Below are positions 7,185-14,367 of a stretch of 21,931 nucleotides of DNA, piece by piece. The position numbers and the translations under genes were made by a program. The notes below the pieces were generated by a model. It searched no databases, had not been told where the DNA came from, and saw only the letters and a program-made list of their open reading frames with translations. The stretch spans positions 1 to 21,931 of the forward strand of contig JABUSR010000221.1 of NCBI GenBank assembly GCA_021442645.1. Direction: 5' to 3'. The stretch's first letter is position 1; the number at the start of each line of letters is the position of its first letter. This DNA is from Ruminiclostridium sp. (lineage in GTDB: Bacteria; Bacillota; Clostridia; Oscillospirales; Oscillospiraceae).

Positions 7185-7216
7185 ATAGAGATATTTAGAG
7201 AAAAGGAGATGCAAAT

Positions 7217-8533
7217 ATGAACTCCGCTGCCGATATTTGGGCCCGTGTCCTTTCTATTATGGAGGAGACGATGACCAAAACCACCATCTCTACCTGGTTC
7301 TCCGAACTAGAACCTATCGCCCTAGAGGAGAGCCGGTTTATTTTGTACGGCCCTTCGGATTTTACCAAGGAGGTCGTGAAGGAGCGCTACTTTCCTGATA
7401 TTAAGAGGGCTTTGTATGATCTCTTTTCCGTCGATTTGGACGTAGTTATCTTCGGGAAGGAGGAGCGGGATAGATATGTAAAAAACGAAGGACCCACCCG
7501 TTTTCTTCCCAACGGAGAGGGATACACCTTTGAACGCTTTGTAGTTGGTAACTCCAACAAATTTGCCCATGCGGCTGCGATGGCAGTAGCCGATCGTCCT
7601 GGTGAGGTCTATAATCCTTTATTCCTCTACGGGGAATCCGGCCTGGGCAAAACGCATTTGCTTTACGCTGTGGCCCACGCCATCCATAAAGACCATCCCA
7701 ACTACAAAATCGTCTATATTCGAGGGGATTCCTTTACCAACGAACTAATCCAAGCCATTCGAGAAGGCAAAAACCAGGAATTCCGGGATAAATACCGTAC
7801 TGCCGACGTTTTTCTCATGGACGACGTCCAGTTTATCGCCGGAAGGGACTCCACCCAGGAAGAGATGTTTCATACTTTCAATGCTCTCTATGAGGAGAAG
7901 AAGCAACTCATTTTCACCTCCGACCGACCTCCCAAAGAAATGCTTCGACTGGAAGACCGACTGAAGACCCGATTCGAATGGGGCCTCTTGGCCGATATCC
8001 AGCCCCCAGACTATGAGACCCGTATGGCCATCATCAAAGCTAAGGCTATGGGTTTAGGTGTCCAGCTTCCTGAGGAAGTTCTTACCTATGTGGCTGAAAA
8101 TATCACCTCTAACGTCCGCCAGCTGGAGGGCACTGTGAACAAAATCTTAGCATTCCGGGACCTTATGGGCGGCAGTGTAGACGCCAAGGCAGTTACCGAA
8201 GCCGTGCGAGTCATGTTTAAAGACACCGCCGATCTCCTTCCCACCGCTAATGTTATCATCGAAGAGGTCTGCAAATTCTACAACATCGAAGAGGATGCTC
8301 TCCGAGGCCAAAGCCGCACGAAGGAAACCTCCCAAGCCCGCCAAATCGCTATGTTTCTCATCCGCAGCATGACCAAGCTCTCCCTGAAAGATATCGGTAA
8401 GGAATTCCAAAACCGGGACCACACCACTGTTATCCATTCTATTGACCGCATCGAAAAACTCAGCAAATCTAACCCCGAAATCGCGGAAGTTATCAAGGAC
8501 ATCCGTTCTAATGTAAACGACCGTTACGACTAA
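7217..8533 (+). CDS. dnaA: Chromosomal replication initiator DnaA
   Basis: Origin-binding AAA+ initiator that opens oriC and recruits the helicase loading machinery. Domain I covers ~1-75 and the domain II linker is very short (~80-100). The AAA+ domain starts near YTFERFVVGNSN. Walker A is GESGLGKT (139-146), Walker B FLMDD with D202/D203, sensor I IFTSDRPP (232-239). Domain IV has the helix-turn-helix signature as FQNRDHTTVIHS (397-408); the usual form is FGGRDHTTVxHA, so the Gly pair is replaced by Gln-Asn. The DNA-contacting RDHTT core is intact. The length of 438 residues is normal. AAAAGGAG lies 8 nt before the ATG. It heads a plus-strand series of replication genes. Confidence 0.98.
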   Translation: MNSAADIWARVLSIMEETMTKTTISTWFSELEPIALEESRFILYGPSDFTKEVVKERYFPDIKRALYDLFSVDLDVVIFGKEERDRYVKNEGPTRFLPNGEGYTFERFVVGNSNKFAHAAAMAVADRPGEVYNPLFLYGESGLGKTHLLYAVAHAIHKDHPNYKIVYIRGDSFTNELIQAIREGKNQEFRDKYRTADVFLMDDVQFIAGRDSTQEEMFHTFNALYEEKKQLIFTSDRPPKEMLRLEDRLKTRFEWGLLADIQPPDYETRMAIIKAKAMGLGVQLPEEVLTYVAENITSNVRQLEGTVNKILAFRDLMGGSVDAKAVTEAVRVMFKDTADLLPTANVIIEEVCKFYNIEEDALRGQSRTKETSQARQIAMFLIRSMTKLSLKDIGKEFQNRDHTTVIHSIDRIEKLSKSNPEIAEVIKDIRSNVNDRYD

Positions 8534-8720
8534 ATGATAAAAAACTCTTCAGGAAGGCAGTTTCCCCGCTTTTTCAGAACGTTATCCACCGCATCCAGTG
8601 AACATGTGGAAAAACTTTCTGTGGAACTTTTTCCTGCTTTTTTCAATCATTGCATATCCACAATTTTTCTGAAGACGTCATGTTGAAAGAAAATGCGTAT
8701 CTTTCCTTATGTTTCTCAAA

Positions 8721-8729
8721 TTATCCACA
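8721..8729 (+). promoter_or_regulatory. Perfect DnaA box
   Basis: TTATCCACA, identical to the consensus 9-mer. It is the box closest to the proposed unwinding site and to the triplet-like tract at 8740-8757. Confidence 0.8.
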
Positions 8730-8764
8730 AAAATTTTTTCTACGACTATTACTGCGACCTATAT

Positions 8765-8796
8765 CCTGTTCTCCCTCTTTGCGGAGAAAAAACAGG
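8765..8796 (+). promoter_or_regulatory. Bulged hairpin upstream of dnaN
   Basis: CCTGTT (8765-8770) pairs with AACAGG (8791-8796) and CTCC (8771-8774) with GGAG (8783-8786), leaving AAAA (8787-8790) as a bulge. It ends 23 bp before the dnaN SD. It could modulate readthrough from dnaA into dnaN or be part of the origin fold. The following bases (TTCTTTC) are only mildly T-rich. Confidence 0.4.
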
Positions 8797-8831
8797 TTCT
8801 TTCACGATTCGACTGTTTTGGAGGTTTTCCT

Positions 8832-9944
8832 ATGAAATTTAACTGCGAAAAAGCCCTGATTCAAACCGCAATCCTCATAGCTTCCCGAGCCGTTTCTCCT
8901 AAGAGCACTATCCCAGCTCTGGAAGGCCTTCTACTGGAGGCCGATTCATCCGGCTCCGTATTTATCACTGGCTATAACCAGGAGACAGGAATTCGTTCCG
9001 CCGTTCAAGCGGACGTCTCTGAGCCAGGCTCTGTTGTTCTTCCTGCCCGGCTCTTCAGTGACATCGTCCGAAAAATGTCCGACGATGTCGTGGACTTCCA
9101 GGAGAAAAAATTGAAAGTACACATCTCCTGCGGTATGAGTGCGTTTGACCTCATGGGCATAGACCCTGAGGACTTTCCAGAACTGCCCAATGTGGAATAT
9201 CAGAATTCTTTTGATGTTCAGGAGCAGACCCTTCGTTCCATGATTGGGCAGACTCTGTTTGCCGTCAGCACAGATGAAAGCCGTCCCGTCCACACCGGTG
9301 CTCTCTTCGTGGTAGACGATGATGGGCTTACCATTGTAGCAGTGGATGGCTTTCGCTTAGCTCTTCGCCGGGAGCAGGTAGCGGAGAAGAATGGTTCCTT
9401 TGAATTCGTTGTTCCCGGATCCTCTCTTTCCGAGGTTGAGAAAATTTGTCGGGAAACCGATGAGTTAGTGAAGATTCATCAAGGTAGCCGTCACGTCCTT
9501 TTTAAGATTGGTTCGACTATTCTTATCTCCCGTCGGCTGGAAGGTGAATTTCTTGCCTGGCGGCAAGCCATCCCCCGGAATAACCCGGTAAAGGTCGTTG
9601 CCGAGACCAAGCAGCTTCTCTCCTGCATTGACCGTGTCTCCCTCATTGTCAGCGAGAAGCTGAAAAGTCCTCTCCGTTGCGTCTTCGGGGACGGAGAGAT
9701 TGATATTAATACCAAGACGGCCATTGGCACGGCCTACGACTGCTGTCCTGTTGAGGGCAACGGAAATGGGTTAGAAATCGGCTTTAACAACAAGTATATG
9801 ATGGACGCTTTAAAAGCTGCCCCCATGGATAAGGTTGTGCTGGAGTTATCCAGTCCCATTACGCCCTGTATCATTGTTCCAGCAGAAGGGGAAGAAAACT
9901 TTCTCTTCATGGTCCTGCCGGTTCGTCTGAAGGCAGATTATTAA
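8832..9944 (+). CDS. dnaN: DNA polymerase III beta subunit (sliding clamp)
   Basis: Ring-shaped processivity clamp that tethers DNA polymerase III and many repair enzymes to DNA. The 370 residues match the family: N-terminal MKFNCEKALIQTAILIASRAV, three repeated clamp domains, a central segment VAVDGFRLALRREQV and the C-terminal MVLPVRL. I use ATG 8832, which has GGAGG with 7-nt spacing. An in-frame ATG 41 codons upstream (8709) would put oriC DnaA boxes inside the gene and adds residues that do not look like the family. Its place after dnaA is the classic order; yaaA follows after 27 bp. Confidence 0.98.
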   Translation: MKFNCEKALIQTAILIASRAVSPKSTIPALEGLLLEADSSGSVFITGYNQETGIRSAVQADVSEPGSVVLPARLFSDIVRKMSDDVVDFQEKKLKVHISCGMSAFDLMGIDPEDFPELPNVEYQNSFDVQEQTLRSMIGQTLFAVSTDESRPVHTGALFVVDDDGLTIVAVDGFRLALRREQVAEKNGSFEFVVPGSSLSEVEKICRETDELVKIHQGSRHVLFKIGSTILISRRLEGEFLAWRQAIPRNNPVKVVAETKQLLSCIDRVSLIVSEKLKSPLRCVFGDGEIDINTKTAIGTAYDCCPVEGNGNGLEIGFNNKYMMDALKAAPMDKVVLELSSPITPCIIVPAEGEENFLFMVLPVRLKADY

Positions 9945-9971
9945 GAGCCCTTGAGGAAAGTTGGAGGAACC

Positions 9972-10184
9972 ATGGAAAAAATAAATCTTTCCATCATCAC
10001 GGAATTTATTAAACTGGACTCTCTTCTGAAACTAGCCAACGTGGTTAGCAGCGGCGGGGAAGCTAAGATGCTCATTCAGGATGGCGGGGTTCTGGTCAAT
10101 GGAGAACCCTGTACCATGCGGGGGAAAAAACTCCGGTCCGGTGACATCGTCACCTTGCCAAGCGTGGAGATTATCTTGAAATGA
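9972..10184 (+). CDS. yaaA: S4-domain protein YaaA (RlbA-like)
   Basis: A 70-residue single S4 RNA-binding domain protein, almost always between dnaN and recF in Firmicutes and linked to ribosome assembly in Bacillus. Visible family pattern: FIKLDSLLKLANVVSSGGEAK, then GGVLVNGEPCTMRGKKLRSGDIV. I chose ATG 9972, with GGAGG at 9963-9967, over a TTG at 9951 seven codons upstream. Its stop codon overlaps the recF start by 4 bp (ATGA), so the two are translationally coupled. Confidence 0.93.
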   Translation: MEKINLSIITEFIKLDSLLKLANVVSSGGEAKMLIQDGGVLVNGEPCTMRGKKLRSGDIVTLPSVEIILK

Positions 10185-11284
10185 GAGTAGATTCCATCGC
10201 GCTGGACGGATTCCGTAATTACGAAGATTTCTCCGTAACGTTTACCCCCGGGGTGAACATCATTTGTGGGGAGAATGCTCAAGGAAAGACCAATCTGCTG
10301 GAAGCTATTGGTTTTCTCTCCGGGGCACGGTCACACCGGGCCAGAGGGGATAAGGAGCTCATCTCCTTTCATCGGAAACAGGGGTCCATCATCGCAAAGA
10401 CGGAAAGTAGGGACCGAGATTTTCTTATTGAAGCTCAGCTCTTTCGAGGTGCCCGGCGAAAGCTCTTTGTAAATCATGTGAAACTGAAAACGGCTGGGGA
10501 ACTATCCGGCATCTTGCAGACCGTCCTCTTCTGTCCTGAGGATCTCTCCCTTATCAAGGCTGGTGCCGCAGAGCGGCGATCCTTCCTAGACCACGCCATC
10601 TGTCAGCTTCGCCCCCGGTATGGAGAAGCACTGTCCCAATATCAGAGGTTGCTGGAGCACAAGACCCGCATCCTGCGGGACTGGGAGAAAAATCCCAGCC
10701 TCCTGCAGGTTATGGAGGATTTTAACGAAGCCATGGCACGGGCCGGAGCTCTGGTTATTCACTATCGGGCTCACTTTATCCACAAACTTGCAGAGAAGGC
10801 AGGAGAGATTCAGCGGGAGTTTTCCGGGGGCCGGGAAGAGTTAGAACTCTCTTATCAGACGGTCAGTACGATTCAAGACCCCTTGGGCCCCACTATGGAT
10901 ATTTATGAAGCCCTCCGCAAACACCAGGAGAGCCATGCCCGAGCAGAATTGGAGGCCCGGTCCTGTCTATCAGGACCTCATAAGGATGACCTCCTTACAG
11001 AAATCAATGGCCAGTCAGCGCGGCAGTTTGCCTCTCAAGGGCAGACACGGACGGCAGCATTATCTTTAAAGCTAGCGGAGAGAGATCTTTTTCGGGAGGA
11101 TGTAGGTCAGTGGCCGATTCTACTACTGGACGATGTTCTCTCCGAGCTGGATGCCCGTCGTCAGGACTTTGTTCTCCGTCGAATCACCGGTGGCCAAATC
11201 TTTATTACCGGTTGTGAAGCCCCGGAGGGGGACCTCGAAGAGGGCAAGATTATCCGTATCCGAGGCGGAAGGCTGGAGGCCTGA
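10181..11284 (+). CDS. recF: DNA replication and repair protein RecF
   Basis: SMC-like ATPase that acts with RecO and RecR to load RecA on gapped DNA at stalled forks. Walker A is GENAQGKT (30-37), the ABC signature appears as LSGPHKDDL, and Walker B as LLLDDVLSELD near the C-terminus. At 367 residues it has normal length and needs no frameshift. The ATG overlaps the yaaA stop codon, and it shares the dnaA-dnaN-yaaA-recF order conserved across Firmicutes. Three bases after its Walker B region the reading frame continues normally to the TGA at 11284; remB starts 58 bp later. Confidence 0.97.
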   Translation: MRVDSIALDGFRNYEDFSVTFTPGVNIICGENAQGKTNLLEAIGFLSGARSHRARGDKELISFHRKQGSIIAKTESRDRDFLIEAQLFRGARRKLFVNHVKLKTAGELSGILQTVLFCPEDLSLIKAGAAERRSFLDHAICQLRPRYGEALSQYQRLLEHKTRILRDWEKNPSLLQVMEDFNEAMARAGALVIHYRAHFIHKLAEKAGEIQREFSGGREELELSYQTVSTIQDPLGPTMDIYEALRKHQESHARAELEARSCLSGPHKDDLLTEINGQSARQFASQGQTRTAALSLKLAERDLFREDVGQWPILLLDDVLSELDARRQDFVLRRITGGQIFITGCEAPEGDLEEGKIIRIRGGRLEA

Positions 11285-11342
11285 CTGGGATTCTACTGAA
11301 TGCCAGGGCATACCCCGTGCTGTACAGGTAGGAGGTATCGTC

Positions 11343-11612
11343 ATGTATCTTCATCTTGGCTCCAATGTGGTCGTCCCCCAGGGGGATATCCTGGGTATTT
11401 TTGACCTAGACAACACCACAGCGTCCCGTATAACCCGGGAGTTTCTTGCCTCGGCAGAGGTTTTGGGCCGGGTTGTTTCTGTAGGAGAGGATTTGCCAAA
11501 ATCTTTCCTTCTCTGCCGGGATAAGACAGGGAAGGAGACGGTTTATTTGTCCCAACTTTCTCCAGCTACCCTCATCAAGCGGGTGGAGTCTGGTAGCTTT
11601 GAAGCATATTAA
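11343..11612 (+). CDS. remB: RemB (YaaB), DUF370 family protein
   Basis: An 89-residue DUF370 protein. In Bacillus the paralogue RemA is a DNA-binding activator of biofilm matrix genes, and RemB (YaaB) sits between recF and gyrB as here. The start MYLHLGSNVVVPQGDILGIFDLDN is characteristic. The ATG at 11343 has AGGAGGT a few bases upstream. Family identity is firm; whether it regulates an extracellular matrix in this organism is not known. It shares the tight spacing of the operon, with gyrB starting 47 bp later. Confidence 0.9.
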   Translation: MYLHLGSNVVVPQGDILGIFDLDNTTASRITREFLASAEVLGRVVSVGEDLPKSFLLCRDKTGKETVYLSQLSPATLIKRVESGSFEAY

Positions 11613-11659
11613 CAGATATTTTTCTTTTGCATTCTCACGTTACGGAGGTAACTGTCGCT

Positions 11660-13606
11660 ATGGATCAGTTGGAAAATAAAAATACCACTATAGTGGAGCA
11701 TGAATACGGCGCCTCGGAAATCCAGGTGCTGGAGGGGCTGGAAGCCGTCCGGAAACGCCCGGGCATGTACATTGGCTCCACCTCTGCCAGCGGTCTTCAT
11801 CATCTGGTGTACGAGATCGTAGATAATTCCATCGATGAGGCTTTAGCCGGATATTGTACAAAGATTACGGTGACCATTGGGAAGGACAATACTATCACTG
11901 TCACCGACAACGGCCGTGGCATCCCCGTGGACATCCAGCAGCAAACCGGTAAGCCGGCGCTGGAGGTGGTCTATACCATCCTCCATGCCGGTGGTAAGTT
12001 CGGCGGCGGGGGATATAAAGTCTCCGGTGGACTTCACGGCGTAGGCGCCTCCGTAGTCAACGCTCTGAGCGAATGGCTGGAGGTACGGGTCCATAAGAAT
12101 GGAAACATCTATGAGATGAAATTCGCACGAGGCCAGGTAACCCAGCCTATGACAATTGTGGGTCAGACTGACCGCACGGGGACAGAAGTCACCTTCAAAC
12201 CTGACCCGGAAATGTTCACCGAGACAACAGAGTACGATTATGATATCCTTCACACGCGTATGCGGGAGGAGGCTTTTTTGAACGCCGGTCTCACCATTGC
12301 CATCACAGATCAGCGGGGAGAAGAACCGGTGTCCGATTCCATGTGCTACGAGGGCGGTATTCGGGAGTTCGTTACCTTCATTAACCGAAACAAGACGGTT
12401 ATTCACGGGAATGTCATTTATATGGCGGGGTCCAAAGACGATGCCATGGCTGAGATTGCCCTTCAATACAACGACAGCTACAGTGAGATTATTGTCTCCT
12501 TTGCCAACAACGTACATACTCCCGAGGGAGGCATGCACGAGGAGGGATTCAAGCGAGCCCTTACCAATGCGCTGAATGCCTATGGGAAAAAATCAAAAAT
12601 TTTGAAGGATGATGACAAAGTCTCTGGCGATGATTGCCGCGAAGGTCTTACCTGCGTCATCTCCGTAAAACTTACTGAGGCTCAGTTTGAGGGCCAGACC
12701 AAGGCCAAACTTGGAAACTCTGAGATCCGCACTTTGGTAAACGCCTTGGTCAGCGAAAAGCTGGAAGAGTTCTTTGAGGAAAACCCAACGGTGGGCCGGG
12801 CCATTCTGGAAAAAGCCCTCACCGCAGCTCGGGCTCGGGAAGCTGCCCGAAAAGCTAGGGAATCTGTCCGGCGTAAAACCGGTCTGGAATCCGGTCAGAT
12901 GCCAGACAAGCTCAAGGATTGCAACGAACGGGATCCTGCCCTCACCGAAATTTATATCGTTGAGGGTGACTCCGCTGGCGGTTCTGCTATTCAGGGCCGG
13001 GACTCCCGGTTCCAGGCTATCCTTCCTCTGTGGGGTAAAATGCTCAACGTGGAGAAGGCCAGAGCAGACAAGGTATATGGCAACGATAAGCTTATTCCCG
13101 TTATCACCGCCCTGGGTGCAGGTATTGGGGAAGAATTTAACCCCGAAAAGCTCCGCTATCATAAAATTATCATCATGGCCGATGCAGACGTAGACGGCGC
13201 CCACATCCGCACTCTGCTGCTGACATTCTTTTTCCGATTCATGCGGCCCCTCATCGAGCAGGGCTATGTTTACTCTGCTGTGCCTCCTCTGTATAAGATT
13301 ACCCGTGGCAAGACCCAAAGGGTGGCCTTCTCCGACGAAGAACGGGATCGGGTATCCGCCGATATGCGGGGAGATAATCCCAACGCTAAGGTAGAGATTA
13401 ATCGATTCAAAGGCCTTGGCGAGATGGACCCCGATGAACTCTGGACCACGACCATGAACCCAGAAACCCGCACCCTCCGCCGGATTACCTTAGACGATGC
13501 TGTGAAGGCAGATGAGATATTCACCATCCTTATGGGAGAAAAAGTGGAGCCTCGAAAGGAATTCATTGAGCAGAACGCCAAATATGTCGTGAATCTGGAC
13601 ATTTGA
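11660..13606 (+). CDS. gyrB: DNA gyrase subunit B
   Basis: ATPase and TOPRIM subunit of gyrase, which introduces negative supercoils. The GHKL ATPase shows EIVDNSIDEALAG (52-64), DNGRGIPV and GGLHGVGASVVNALS. The TOPRIM metal-binding residues lie in VEGDSAGG (from ~434) and DADVDGAH (from 508). The C-terminus has RFKGLGEMDPDELW and ends near KYVVNLDI. The usual LPLRGK is LPLWGK here. The 648 residues fit a gyrase without large insertions. I use ATG 11660, with CGGAGGT 10 nt upstream, rather than an upstream TTG at 11627. It pairs with gyrA downstream, separated only by prsW. Confidence 0.97.
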   Translation: MDQLENKNTTIVEHEYGASEIQVLEGLEAVRKRPGMYIGSTSASGLHHLVYEIVDNSIDEALAGYCTKITVTIGKDNTITVTDNGRGIPVDIQQQTGKPALEVVYTILHAGGKFGGGGYKVSGGLHGVGASVVNALSEWLEVRVHKNGNIYEMKFARGQVTQPMTIVGQTDRTGTEVTFKPDPEMFTETTEYDYDILHTRMREEAFLNAGLTIAITDQRGEEPVSDSMCYEGGIREFVTFINRNKTVIHGNVIYMAGSKDDAMAEIALQYNDSYSEIIVSFANNVHTPEGGMHEEGFKRALTNALNAYGKKSKILKDDDKVSGDDCREGLTCVISVKLTEAQFEGQTKAKLGNSEIRTLVNALVSEKLEEFFEENPTVGRAILEKALTAARAREAARKARESVRRKTGLESGQMPDKLKDCNERDPALTEIYIVEGDSAGGSAIQGRDSRFQAILPLWGKMLNVEKARADKVYGNDKLIPVITALGAGIGEEFNPEKLRYHKIIIMADADVDGAHIRTLLLTFFFRFMRPLIEQGYVYSAVPPLYKITRGKTQRVAFSDEERDRVSADMRGDNPNAKVEINRFKGLGEMDPDELWTTTMNPETRTLRRITLDDAVKADEIFTILMGEKVEPRKEFIEQNAKYVVNLDI

Positions 13607-13632
13607 GTTTTTCATAGGAAAGGAAATGCTCC

Positions 13633-14328
13633 ATGCTTTTGAATCCCATTCTATTTCTTGTGGTTGCGGCCCTAGTGCCGCCTCTGGTGCTGCTACTGGT
13701 GGTCTACCGAATGGACAAGATCGAGAGAGAACCCGTATCTCTGCTGATTGGCCTATTTTTGCGAGGCGTCCTGGCCATGTTTCCCATCTTGATTTTGGAA
13801 ATTCTGGCCAGTCAGTTCGTGGAGTCTTTCTCCTGGAGTACCATGGCATACCTCTTTCTATCTTACTTTGTAATTCCAGGATTTATCGAAGAGGGCGTTA
13901 AATATAAGGTGCTGGTGAAGCGCACCTGGAACGATCCAAACTTTAATTACCGCTTTGATGCAGTGGTTTATGCTGTTTTTGTCTCTCTGGGTTTTGCTGC
14001 CGTGGAGAATATTCTATATGTCGTGGAGAGCGGCTTCTCCACCGCTGTTCTCCGGGCGATTTTTTCCATCCCTGGCCATGCCATGTTCGGTGTGGTCATG
14101 GGTGTCTGTCTTGGGACTGCCAAGTGGCTGGAAGCCCACAGCCAGGCTGAACAGGCTGCTGTCGTGCGGAAGCGGGGATTCCTGCTGGCTGCCATCCTCC
14201 ACGGATTCTACGATTTTCTGTTGGTGGGTTTCGGCGGGATTTTTTACCTCTACTTCGTAGGTCTGGTCATCTATGTGGTGAAGCTGCTCAAGCGCAGCGC
14301 TCGAGAGGATGGACCCGTCATACTGTAA
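13633..14328 (+). CDS. prsW: PrsW-family intramembrane metalloprotease
   Basis: Multi-pass membrane protein of the PrsW/CPBP-like family. In Bacillus PrsW cleaves the anti-sigma factor RsiW, and in Clostridioides difficile a PrsW cleaves RsiT. All hallmark motifs are present: an N-terminal DKIEREP after the first membrane segment, EEGVK with E86/E87, FDAVVYAVFVSLGFAAVEN (E125), GHAMFG (H149) and LHGFYDF (H190). About seven hydrophobic stretches span 231 residues. AAAGGAAA precedes the ATG. It sits 26 bp after gyrB and 39 bp before gyrA, so it is almost surely co-transcribed with gyrase. No anti-sigma factor or sigma factor gene is in the window, so its substrate is unknown. Confidence 0.92.
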   Translation: MLLNPILFLVVAALVPPLVLLLVVYRMDKIEREPVSLLIGLFLRGVLAMFPILILEILASQFVESFSWSTMAYLFLSYFVIPGFIEEGVKYKVLVKRTWNDPNFNYRFDAVVYAVFVSLGFAAVENILYVVESGFSTAVLRAIFSIPGHAMFGVVMGVCLGTAKWLEAHSQAEQAAVVRKRGFLLAAILHGFYDFLLVGFGGIFYLYFVGLVIYVVKLLKRSAREDGPVIL

Positions 14329-14367
14329 AAACGACTGTAACGATCCTGTAAAGGAGTTTCGATATTT

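Larger units (their letters stand above)
6731..7216. other. rpmH-dnaA intergenic region, probable part of oriC
   Basis: This 486-bp divergent spacer has no gene. It holds the rpmH promoter (minus), a candidate dnaA promoter (plus), an AT-rich tract at about 7031-7080 and a terminator-like hairpin in the dnaA leader. Near the rpmH end are small inverted repeats (a GCGGAA/TTCCGC hairpin near 6771-6788 and a bulged stem near 6780-6809) that would fall in the rpmH leader RNA. Only one weak DnaA-box-like site is visible (TGTGGAAAG, 6948-6956). Confidence 0.65.
8534..8831. other. dnaA-dnaN intergenic region, probable oriC core
   Basis: This 298-bp spacer has no gene and carries the best DnaA boxes of the window: TTATCCACA at 8721-8729 (perfect), ATATCCACA at 8654-8662 and TTATCCACC at 8582-8590 on the plus strand, plus TGTGGAAAA at 8605-8613 and TGTGGAACT at 8620-8628 in reverse orientation. 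Downstream of the perfect box is a T-rich tract and a triplet-like sequence (8740-8757). A hairpin at 8765-8796 precedes dnaN. In Bacillus the unwinding site lies in this same spacer, so the core origin assignment follows by analogy and by the strand switch of genes. Confidence 0.75.

Noticed and set aside
8709..8831. Upstream in-frame ATG extending dnaN by 41 residues
   Set aside because: The extension would cover the perfect DnaA box, lacks family similarity and has no SD; ATG 8832 has GGAGG at ideal distance.
13010..13050. GyrB LPLRGK changed to LPLWGK as a sign of mutation
   Set aside because: From what I know of the family, Trp at this position is common in Clostridia; I treat it as normal variation.
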